DNA from: Lepidonotus clava | Taxonomy: Eukaryota > Annelida > Polychaeta > Phyllodocida > Polynoidae | Direction of reading: 5' to 3' | Length of the DNA: 64,000 bases | Assembly (NCBI GenBank): GCA_936440205.1 | Contig: OW387140.1 | Coordinates: forward strand, 33,229,659-33,293,658 | Shown here: piece by piece, positions 14,501 through 26,500 of the stretch | Position numbering within the stretch: the stretch's first letter is position 1 | Layout of the letters: every line of letters starts with the position of its first letter | The notes under the pieces: generated by a model | The model's input: only the letters and a program-made list of their open reading frames with translations | Databases searched by the model: none | What the model was told of the DNA's origin: nothing | Translations under genes and position numbers: made by a program

Positions 14501-17500
14501 AATCTAGCTGATTTGATCAAGAATAGACGACCCTCTTCCTTTGACTGCCCCTTTAGCACAGTACAGAGAGACCTGAGCCCAGTTATATCATATATGCTTG
14601 GGTGGGTTAGACATGGACAAACCCTTAGGGATCAGAGGGGAGCAAAGCGGCACTTGGCACGCCTAAGTGAAGGGAAATCGGAGATATCAAAATGTGCAGC
14701 AAATGGATAAGGATGGGGAAGTGTATCCATTACGACCCAGTGGGTATAAAATAGACACCCCTGTTTACACGTATGTAGGAGAAAAGGAGCTTGAAACAGG
14801 AGCAACGTGGCCGACAACGAGGTCGGAGTGGGGCCTACTGTGAAGATGAGCAGCTCTTACCGTATAAATAGCACCGGGGCAAGCTGAACCCCACAGAATT
14901 ACCCGTTGACAGATACAGCAACGCCGCAACGCTATGAGTTCACTGCGCGTCTAAAAATAGCATCATGCTAAAACTGACACACTCTATTTTTATTATACGC
15001 CTAAGCCGCGAAGTGGTTTTTTTTTTGCTGAATGAGCAGCTCGCTTCAGCATGAGCAGCTCGCTGATCAATCAATAAAGGATGCGGCGGAGAGCGCCTCT
15101 CACTAGTTGGCCTACTGCAGTGAGTCACTGAGTGAGACAAACGTGAGTCAGAGCCCGTGAGTTGCTCGTGAGCTGCTCGCCCCGAGTAGGTCACACGTGC
15201 CTCCGCCTCTCTCTGTACAGCCCTATGGGGGTCAAGAGTTGATTCGGCCACGGCCAGAGCAAATTGGGATTTAGGTTAAAGAGTTGATCCCCAGATGGTC
15301 AATTCTGAGCAGCTCGGTAGTACTGATTTGCTGGGGACGTGGGCGTGATCTGCATGTGGCTTTAGATCGACTCTATCTACTAGGTAGGTCATAAGGACAA
15401 GACTGTGTAAAAAGAGGGTTTAAAGAATGGGCTTGAATGGTTAAGGGGTTCCAATTACACAGGTAGATCTAACATAGAAATTATGATATAGGAGCAGTAT
15501 GTTGGCCTATGTGATGCGATCTACCTCTCCCCGTCAGATTTCTAACATTTTTTTCTTTTTAGATTGTAGTTCAAAACATGCTATCAACAAAAAATCTTAA
15601 GAGCCTGAATACTTATTAGCAACAGCTTAAAATCGCGTTTGAATCTAACTGCATCTATTCTTGTGGAAAACATTCATAATCGAATAATCACAGTTCCATT
15701 ATGATTTAAAAGGAATTAACCGCTTCATAAGAATAAATTGCACCAAACCAGGATCGCAGTGCCGTAGAATTTTGTGACTTTGTTTCGAAGCAGGAAATCT
15801 AGTACAAACTTCCTGGGGTATTCACCTATGCTGTGATTGTTTTTATCATTGCTTTACATCCAAGGTTATACCAAGGACGGTTGGGGGATAGAATATATGT
15901 GAAGGTAGACCTTGCGATTACATATTTACCAAGGCAGGCGCTATTTCAGATCTCACACTGCGTATATAGACACAGTAGAGGACATGCGTTTCTTATAAAT
16001 GCTCCTTGGAAGACGGGAAAATGAGCTGCTACCACTGAGATTCAATTTCACAACACCTAAATCTATCCTATATCACCTAGACAATCCTTCCCTGTTTACT
16101 ATTCACTTTGATTCATTTCTCACAAAGCAGTTTTACCACTTCGCCCTTCACCTTTGCCCGATGGGGGATTGAGAGTCGTAAAACACCTGTGAGTTGGAGT
16201 ATCTAGCCAGACAAGTCTAGAAACAAGGCCATGTTGACAAAGGGGAAAATATAAACACCTCTCAGCATGGGGGAGGGGGTAAGGATTTCTGACTTCGCAA
16301 CGCAATATCGAGCCCATTCACCCTCTTCTCAAAAAAACTTCCTATGGTATTTTACAACGTAGGATGTCTGATTTAATGAGCTTTATTTGCTATTACGTGG
16401 TAGATTATATAACTATGTGGTGCGATAACATTCATGCATCTGGTAGCCTGTGTGTTGTATTATAAAAAGAGCATGGAAGCCTTACAAAAAGGCCTTTTTT
16501 TGTGAAAATCTACTGCATACATGGCTTAATGTGGTTTGGCAATTATGATAAAAAGTTACAGTTGGTTAGGCAAGATTCGGCCCCACCTCGTACGGCTGAA
16601 AAGCGTAGGGCATGTCATTAATTATAATGAACTCTGGTATAAAGAAGGAAACGTGCTGAACGGGTCAGTAAACTTGTGAGTTTTCTGCCTCGACCCCCTA
16701 ATGTGCGTCACTGCAGACTGAGTAACATATGATAAAAAAAACTTGATGGGAAGTTACCTTTATTTACCCCGCCCCCAACACAAACACACCCCTTCCCAGC
16801 CTGTTCATCACCACTACTGGGAGGATATGTGCGCATCTGTCTAACTCTCCTCTCTTGCCCTAGCTGCACTTGTGCCATCAATGCATAGGTGAACAGATAG
16901 AACGTTTCTTTAATGTGAATTGTTAATTCTAATTTCAGGCTTCAAAGCACTGTTTCAAAATTGATTAAATCATGAACAACTGCGCTATGCATATTCATAA
17001 TTGTATCAATGGAAATTCAGCCGGATTGCACTGTGTAAGCTAGTGCTAAACACATGATTACTTACACTCTTAACAGACAGAATAATTGATTACTTATCCC
17101 CAATGAATCCAAAACAAATTATCTTAAACCATTAAACACTTAAAGGTCCAGTCAGCTCTTCAGGCCGAGGCGTAGGCAGTCCACTATTACTGCCTACGCT
17201 CCACCGTAGGCCACGGATACGAGAGAAAAACACTGCTTGGAGATTTCAGTTAACATGTTTTCGGGTGGTTCAAGGAATGTTAACCTTTACAAAGATCCCG
17301 CTTCTTTCTACGCTGTGAGCTAATTGCGGTGGCCCTAGGTTCGTGGTACGCTCCATTAAAACCCAGTGTGTGGCAGAACATTAGCATGGCAACCCGGAAA
17401 CAACTATTAAGGAAAAATGCGTAGGCTAGGCTAATTTTTCCCCAGGTCTTAAACATTGGGTAATTTATGAAATGTTGACTAATAATATTATTGGCAGTGC

Positions 17501-20500
17501 GCCAGCCACAACGTTAAATTGTTTTACGCTTGTATACTTTGAATTTTGTCCCTTGTTTTTCTCTAGTTCAGTATGTAATCATCTATGACTTCTTTTAAAA
17601 GCCATTCCTCAAAGTATAGACATCATGTTATTTTTTGTATTTTTTTTGTACAATATATTCTTGTCATTGGCCTCTATAGTGGGGTCTGTTAACAACATTT
17701 TCGTTACGCGGCGGATAAAAGCACCAAATTTTGCATGAGGCACCTCTGAGGCATAACTATTGAATCTAGAAGGGGAGCCATCTTGAAATACCAAAATGAA
17801 ATTTTGACAAATTTTGTATGTTTTTAGCATTTGAAATTTAAGGTATTTGACCAAAACTTTTGATTAGCATCGATTAGACCTATTGTATACATTCGAAAGG
17901 TAAATAATTGTATTCCCTGTCCTATAATCTACCAATTTGGACAATAGCAATGTGTTTCTAGGCATTTTAGAAGCTGAGATATAAGATTATTTCAATAAAA
18001 GTCGGCCATATTGGATTTTTGGCCCCTGTCCGGGTTATATTGATATTTCAAGGTGGCTCCCCTTTTAAATTCAATGAAGGGGTCCCAGGGGATCATCATA
18101 CCAAATGGAATCAAGAAATCTTGTGGCAAAAGAGTTAAGTGTATATCCTTTCTTTTGCATTATTTTGGAATCCAGCAGTCATTATCAAAGGTATCATGCT
18201 AATGAATTCAGCCATTTTGAAATTTATTGTATTGTATTGGATGAATATCATATTTATTGAGCCCTCTAGGCTATTGACAACTGATATTGGAACCATTTCC
18301 CCTGGCCTTATGCCTTAGTAGCTAAAAATCATAATATTTCTCAAAATTGGTCAGCCATCTTGGATTTTGGATTTCCGCATTGACTTAAAACATAAATAAT
18401 TGAATTCCCTGACCCATAATCCCTCAATTTTGACACCAACCTTGTCTCTTTAGTCTTTTTAGAAGCTGAGATATAAGAATTTTTATAGTAAAAGTCGGCC
18501 ATATTGGTTTTTGGGCCCCCACATCCGTCCTATTGATATTTCAACGTGGCTCCCCTTCCAGATTTGATAGTTATGCCTCAGAGGTGCCTCATACCAAATT
18601 TGGTGCTTTTATCCGCCGCGTAACGATTTCTCAAAAAAATGGCCTTAACAGACCCCACTACTACGGATGTGAACTTTACTGAAGGGGGAATCTACACAAT
18701 GGTTTGATATACTTCTGGCAAACATCTACTAAGGATGTGAATCACCTTCTCGTATGGAAACCTGTTTGTTAAGTTAAAACATAAAGTAGAATCCCTGCGT
18801 GATCAAGTAAATATAGGCCATACAAGCCTACACGAAAATATAACCGAACTGGTTAATAGTATTCGATGCGTTTAATCATTTCGCTTTACGCTCGGGATAC
18901 GTAGGGAATGCTTAATTTTATGCTATTAAGAAACCCAAATTTATAACACAGGAAGAATCCAGATATATATCACAATAATATATTACAGTCTAGTATTTAC
19001 CACTTGTAAACCTATTGGATATTGAACCAGTCCGCGAGATAATTAATAATCAACAAGTCATAACTGCATGTGTTTCCCTTTTATCATGCTCTCGCTAGCT
19101 GGCACTTTTTCTTATTTAATATCAAATTTGCTCCCTGTGGCTCAAAATTCCGAACGATTTATCTTAACTAACTTGGCAGACAAGGCTGTTTTTTTCATTG
19201 CATTACAAACAACCCTCTGCTGCCCTGAGCGACTGAAATCTAAGTTAAAATAATTGGCTCTAACTTACCCTGTTATGGAGCTTCTCGTTCATGTTGAGCT
19301 TGAATTTGTTGGCCGTCTTGACTCGAAGGACCTTCACTAGTGGTTTGATCGTTGTTCCCTGGAAGATAAATTAGAAAAACATATAAGGATTACGCATGTA
19401 AAAAAAGAGTAGACAGGGAAAGGGAACGATATGATTATAAGGAATACCGCTGTTAAGCATTCAATATGCAAAACACTAAAATTGTCAGCAACTAAGAAAA
19501 TATATTTTACTAGATGTGTAGGCAACATATTTTCTCCGAAATTGATCGAGCCGTTTATTAGAACAATTTGGCAATTTATGATCATGAGTTTTTTTTCAAA
19601 ACTTTGACGGATATTTCCAAAGTCATTCTAGATAAGACCAGTGATCAACAGGCTAGCTAGCGTATCAAGTCAGTATCGATCACTCATTAATAAACAACTG
19701 AATGTGTGGTGAGCATTACGTTTTGTAATTATAGAATGATGTTAATACATTACACTGTGGGCTGGTGAACAAATATCATTTGCATCTATATTTTCGAGGG
19801 GACAGCGAAAAACGAATATTAGAGAGTTATGAATTATGTATGTAATTATCCTTTTACGTGCTACAGGTAAAAAGATAGGAGGAATACAGGCGAGGTATAT
19901 TCAATTGAGCAACTTGATAATATAAATCAAGCAACTGTTGTCCACTTTCTTGATTGAAATCGTATTATTTTGTGTGATGACACTATCACGACATATGAGC
20001 TCTGTGTTCAGGATATACAATAATGATTTATGTGTTTCTGTTTTGAGTCGATGCCTAGTAAAAACATTTCGGATGAAGCCCGTAATTTAATTAGTGGTGT
20101 ACGCATTATTGATAGTTTTAATGGCTTTATATCTGAATATCCCTTTGAAGAACTATAATTCAACACATCAACTGGCTTCCGGCGAAGTTATAGGAAGAAT
20201 ATTTTGTTCTCAAGGTTCAGTTCCAAGTATTCAAAGTTGGAAGGTCATTCTTAATAGTCATCCCCAAAACAAATAATGGTTTGCGGAACAGCACAAAACA
20301 ATTATGCAAAATTAAACTGAAACTGCTAAGAACACAAAATTAGGCAAGCTAGAAAGTAAATCAAAGGCATCATTCATATCGTTGAAAAGATAAAATTGCA
20401 TTCTAGGATTCGGTTATTTGCTGTAGGTGGCACTGCATATAAGGTGTGAACGTTTGAGACAGTGGTTGAGGAATCCCCTTTCCACATGTTGAATAACCTA

Positions 20501-23500
20501 AGAATGCTAGCAACTTTTTTTTCTAATATTTTATATCAATGTTACATTGTGAATTTTTTAGATTGTGATGAAACCTTTAGGTATATTTTTTTAGCTGTGC
20601 AAGTGTTTCTCGCCTTTCCTCTCCCTAGCCTTATCAGTGGTATCCATGAGCTTATTGTCATCAAAGAAATCGGCGGAAATAAGGCAGCTAAAGCTCATAG
20701 CAACGTGGGGGTCCCGGATCAGAGAATAGAAAAACTCTATTACATTTGCCATTTTACCCCACAGAATTCAATGAATGCTGTTCAATAAAAAAACGTTCAA
20801 GACTTCATGCGGTCTTTGTGGTGATAATTAGTCTGTCATTGAAGGTTATATTCCACTAGTCGATTTTACATCCTATTTTTTAAAAAAGTCGGTAGTAGGA
20901 ATTAGAAATAATCATAGACAAGTTAGGTGTCATTAGAAAGGATTTTACGTGATAATTATGCATGGGTTTTTGCACACATAAAATTGGTCAAAAACTTATA
21001 AATTACCATATTAATAGGGAGTTTTAGCAACGGCGACGCGTCTTGATACATTGACTTATCTCAAAACTTTTGAGCCACATTACAGATTACCAGTGCAAGA
21101 TTTTTGAAAAGCAAACATCTAGTAGTTAAAATCATTGGCAAAGTAATGTCCCTCTCATGACACAATTTTGGCATGTGTCCTTACAGCAGAGATAGGAGAT
21201 ACGTTGCGTTTGCGTTACGGGATACGTTGGAGTTGATAAAACTCCCTGGTAGCGGTAGTCAGAATCGCCTAGTGGAATACAGGCTTAAACCTGAGAGTAG
21301 CCTACCTGTATGAATACAGTGAAGTAGACGACGACGAGGGTGGCCGTGAGTAACATGTTCTTTTCGGGGAAGACCTCGTCGTTGAGCAGGACGGCGAGTG
21401 AGAAGGCGATGGCCCCCCGCAGCCCCCCGTAGGCCATGATGAACTGGTCGACCTTACTCAGCTTGTTGGCACGGACCAGGTTAAGGCACAGGCACTGGAT
21501 GATCACACCTGAAGTTTTCAGAAATGATACATTTAAAACTATGGTTTTTAAAATGAGAGCAAGTGCACTTGCATTCCAAAATGCAATGAAGTCCTTTTCA
21601 TTAAGACTGTGAAATGTATGCATCAAATCATAAACTATGTCTGCATAGTGACTCCTGCACAGACATGTGTGCAGTGGCCATGCACTGCAATGATGTATGT
21701 CTGCATAGTGACCACTTTTTGGATATATTTTGCCAATTCTCAGTGTTTCCCCATTATCATTACACATACATATTATAAATATTTAAAATATACATAAAAG
21801 ATAATATTGATTCGTGTGATTGTATTATGGACTAGTAAAACCAATTGTAACGTCTGGAAGAACAGACTTTGTTTGAAGACGTCAATAAAAATATTATCAA
21901 AAAATGTTTTTAAAAAATGTACGGTTTGATATACAAGCATTTATCTAAACATAGCAAATTGGCCCTGGCTTACTCATTGTATTTATTACTATCAATAATA
22001 AAACAGGAGGGGCTTGAGTAAAGATTGGAGGCAAAACCGTTTTAACAAAAGTATTGTAATGAACATTATGATGTCGATAAATATAGTAATTTAGTTTTTC
22101 TTTAAATACCAATTGAGAAAATATAACTCATGCAGTTTCAGATATGAGAATGAATTGCTCACACCGAGTGCCCTAGCAAATCTAAACACTAAAAGGAGCG
22201 ACTATGAGAACGCGCTGCTCATCAAGTGCCCTTTATAACCAATAACAAATTTGTAAAAAGAAAACTAGACCAAAAGCATTACTGATCTATTTAGGGTATC
22301 TTGAGGATACCTATGAGACAGTCGATTCTATGCATGTAAAAAAATTTGGGTAGGTCTTAACTGGCACTATAGTGACAATCTGAAACAAGTCCAAAAGCAG
22401 TTAGGGGTTCCTGACAGCACCGGAGAACTTATTGACAGTGTGACGCCTATGTTTTAACATTGAATGGGAATGATTCAGACACTGACAGTGACATAGGCCT
22501 AGACATATTAAAGTTCAGATGAATATTTTGGTGGTAGGTCAGAAAAAAATGACACTATAGTGACAATTTCTCAAATCTTTTAATCATTGGATCATATATA
22601 ATTGCTTTTGGAGACGCCATAATACATTGACAGTGTTGAAGGGGGCTTAGGCCTAGCCTATCTGAGTCTGAGTCCAGTCATTTTTTCATACCATCTGTAA
22701 AATATTATTGCAAGTGTTTCCAGGCCCCAATATTCAAACCATATGATATATAGGACCCTGATATATAGGAGAACATAGATATATACATGGATTTCATTTT
22801 GATAGGCCTAATAAGGTCTAAATAATTATTTTTCAGATTGCCAGTGTCGAATGCCCGAGAGGCTGAGTCCAGCAGCTTGTCTAGGCCTATCATTTGAACT
22901 GCTGGAAAAGATATATGTACCTACCTGTATAACCTGAGTCCTGAATGCTTCCGAATACTTAAATCCTCCACAATTATTTCTGAGTTCAATGTATCGATGC
23001 AGGCGTGATGGGGAGAGAACCCGGCGAAGGGTTGACGCCATGATGGGTCTGACAGTGACAGTGTGAAGCCTTCTCGTGTCCGATCGATCCAATGTTTTCC
23101 CTTCGATACGAACGCATAGTTCCCGCATGAATTGTCAATGCGTTGTATGCGTTTAAGGGTATCCAGTCGTCAAAAATATATATATTGAAACCATCATATA
23201 GCGCTGTAATCCAGGTATCGAGGCGGCGAAAGAGGAGCCTCCCGCCAAAACGTCCGACCGCGGCGACTGCACCCGGCCGTGTGACAGTGTCGCTGGTGTT
23301 CGGCTTGATCACATTAGATTATACAGCTCGCCGGAAACCAGCGGGGCGCGAAGAATGCCGAAGATACCCGAATACCGCCGAAGCTATCGAGCAGGACAGA
23401 CGCCATATTGAAAAAATATGACGAAATAACCAGTTTGATTCCGCGTTGGTATATCTAATATGTCCAATTTGGAACTATTTGCACTCGTCCTCCTGCTAGA

Positions 23501-26500
23501 ATATGTCATAATTGATATTAATATTCGATCAAATAAGCCTGAATGATGGTATTTTACTCCAGAATTGGTCTGAAGATATCAGTAAAAAAAGGCCTATCTG
23601 ATAACATAGCGATCTCGACTCCGGGCGTTTATGTCTAATTTGTCCGATTTGAGAAGACTGTCACAATTCCTCCTTGTTCTAGATATCATCATTTATTTCA
23701 TATAAGCCCAAATATTTCCAAATAATGTCTCATTTAGCTCAGAATCAGATTATAGTTAAAACGCCTAACATCCCTATGTCTTAATAATAGACTCGTCCAG
23801 GTATATCTTTATGGTGGACAGGTCCGGATTCTTCCATTATAGTAGGGGTGGAAGGTTAGATGCTTTTCTCTATGATCTCTACCACAACACACCGAGGTCG
23901 CTGCGGCGAACAAATCGTCTCCGGATTTCTAACTATATGAATGAGCCAGTCAAGCCTAACGGCGTAGTCCTAAGTGTTGCAGTATATGAAAGGCCTAATT
24001 TTGACTGTCTCATAAAATAGAAAAAAAAAGTTTAAAGAAAAAAAAGTTTAAAAAAGTTGTGACAATAAGAATGAGCTGCTCACCGAGCGCCCTGAAGACG
24101 ATACAGAAGATGACGCTGAAGAGGACGAAGCTGGTGTTCCACACGTGGTGGTCGTTGACAGTGGACATGCCGAGGAACATGAAGATGATGGTCTCACACA
24201 GCGACGCCAACATCTTCATGAAGTACTTGATGGTTGTGTGCGACTTACGAGAGATGTTCACTTCTACATACTTCTTCATAGTAATGCCACAGAACACGCA
24301 GCTGAAATGTATAAGAAATGGTTATTTGGTTATTTTAGTGTTTCATAAGTATGAGCTGTATCATTGCATCTAGAGGTAATGCCACCAGGTAGATATATTC
24401 ATAATGGGTTTGAAGTTTTCAGAGATCCACAAACGCTTTCTCGCCGTGTGCTATTCCAAAACATTATTTTATTATTTCAAAAACATCTTTAGGTAGCTCT
24501 AATCTTCCAGATGTGGTGTAGTGACTGCGAATACAGTTAGGAGTTAAGAAGGTAAATAAATAGGAGAATTAGTGAAGATCTCAGTAAATTCATATTGAGT
24601 GCAAAGGCTGATGTTGGGGCGAGCTTGCAATCTGTTTATGTTTATATAACTAAAAATTGCATTCATAACTACACATCAGTAACAATAACATGTCTCAACT
24701 TTGATCTTTAAACATATATTTTAACTCTTCCGCTCATGCAGGTTGATTGTTCCTTATTATATATACTGGTACCTTACAGACAGCACTTATTCAACACCAA
24801 AAATTATTAACTACTATCCTCAGAAAATCTACAAACTATTTTCAAACTACTCTTAATCAAGCAGAAAATGAAGCAGTACTTACGCCATGATACCTGAGAG
24901 ATGGAAGACCTCCGCTCCGATGTAGGAGAGATAGCCCATGACGAAGACAATGAGCGGTTCAATTACTCGAACGTGCTCGGTGAAGCGAGTCATAAAGGAG
25001 GCGATGAGTCCGGTCAGGACTCCGATGACCGTACCGCCGATACCCACCAGAAAGAAGGAACCCACACCAGCCACAATGTCCATGGTCACAATGTTCTCTT
25101 TGCCGATGTGGCTGAAACCTTCCATCATGTGGTAGAGTACCTGAAGGAATAATGATTGTTATCGTTAATGGTTGTTTAAAATTAAGTGCGTAGGATTAGG
25201 AATGTTTGTAAAATGTAGAAGAAGGAGCCCACACCGGCCACAATGTCCATGGTCACAATGTTCTCCTTGCCGATGTGGCTGAAACCTTCCATCATGTGGT
25301 AGAGTACCTGAAGGAATACAGATTGTTATCCTTAATAGTTGTTTAAAATGAAGTGCATAGGATTAGGAATGTTTGTAAAATGTAGAAGAAGGAGCCCACA
25401 CCGGCCACAATGTCCATGGTCAAAATGTTCTCCTTGCCGATGTGGCTGAAACCTTCCATCACATGATAGAGTACCTGGAGGAATAATGATTGTTATCGTT
25501 AATGGTTGTTTAAAATTAATTGCACGGGATTAGGAATGTTTGTAAAATGTAGAAGAAAGAGTCCACACCGGCCACAATGTCCATGGTCACAATGTTCTCC
25601 TTGCCGATGTGGCTGAAACCTGCCATCATGTGGAAGAGTACCTGGAGGAATAAAGATTGTTAGTGTTAATGGTTGTTTAAGATTAGGAATGTTTGTAAAA
25701 TGTAGAAGAAGGAGTCCACACCGGCCACAATGTCCATGGTCACAATGTTCTCCTTGCCAAAGTGGCTGAAACCTTCCATCATGTGGTAGAGTACCTGAAG
25801 GAATAAAGATTGTTAACGTTAATGGTTGTTTAAAATTAAGTGCGAAGGATTAGGAATGTTTGTAAAATGAAGAAGGAGCCCACACTGGCCACAATGTCCA
25901 TAGTTACAATGTTCTCCTTGCCGATATGGCTGAAACCTTCCATCATGTGGTAGAGTACCTGAAGGAATAATGATTGTTATCGTTAATGGTTGTGTAGGAT
26001 TAGGAATGTTTGTAAAATGTAGAAGAAGGAGCCCACACCGACCACAATGTCCATGGTCACAATGTTCTCCTTGCCAATGTGGCTGAAACCTTCCATCATG
26101 TTGTAGAGTACCTGGAGGAATAATGATTGTTATTGTAAATGGTTGTTTAAAATTAAGTGCATAGGATTATGATTAGGATTAGGAGAAGAAGCCACCGGTC
26201 GAGAAACACCAGCCACGTCCACTACCAATTTGAAGAAGCCAAAACTGGCCACAATGTCCATGCGGTGGGGAAGCTGCCCTATTGTAAATATTTTGCACCG
26301 GATTCTCCAGGTCTGAGAATGTTAAACTATATTATAGAAATAATTTTTTGGCCAAAAATAAGTTTATTTCAATCATGTTGTAGAGTGCTTATGATAAATA
26401 TTCCAGTCAAAAACGTACCGACCCTAGCTACCTCTAAACTTGCAAGTACTGTGCAGCTAGACATCAAGGTCATTACAATTTTGTCAATAGGGGATGAGAT

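Larger units (their letters stand above)
8855..19268 (-). other. Long NHE intron (10.4 kb) rich in repeats
   Basis: Separates the first tail exon from the CHP-binding exon. It contains the 10440-10870 minisatellite, two 984-bp inverted-repeat elements in opposite orientation (10957-11940 and 17677-18660), a three-unit tandem repeat at 12796-12960, a possible LINE 3' tail at 14100-14475, a poly-G run near 14071, a hairpin at 17168-17200 and a cluster of GAGCTGCTC motifs. No host exon was recognised inside. Confidence 0.8.
21509..24083 (-). other. NHE intron (2.6 kb)
   Basis: Contains short degenerate copies of the upstream exon's donor boundary at 22147-22232, a CpG-rich patch at about 23090-23400, and two diverged units of a roughly 185-bp tandem repeat at about 23445-23780. 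No additional exon was recognised. Confidence 0.8.
25054..26160. repeat. Tandem array, ~167-bp unit (87 bp exon + ~80 bp intron)
   Basis: Seven units including the functional one. Each consists of the exon-derived 87 bp followed on the plus strand by a spacer with ggaataatgattgttatcgt and aggattaggaatgtttgtaa. Unit starts at 25054, 25221, 25388, 25555, 25708, 25872 and 26025 give spacings of 167, 167, 167, 153, 164 and 153. Length changes are confined to the spacer. Confidence 0.95.

Noticed and set aside
17609-17854. Recurrent frame beginning [11 protein letters not shown] seen at three loci
   Set aside because: It is shared only because all three loci are the same 984-bp transposon; it resembles no protein and covers part of the terminal inverted repeat.
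24901-25152. Plus-strand open frames opposite the NHE exon
   Set aside because: They are antisense shadows of conserved NHE codons; the minus strand has family motifs and splice sites.
25221-26262. CRISPR-like regularly spaced repeats
   Set aside because: The repeat is an exon and intron duplication in a eukaryotic gene; spacers are homologous to one another, unlike CRISPR spacers.
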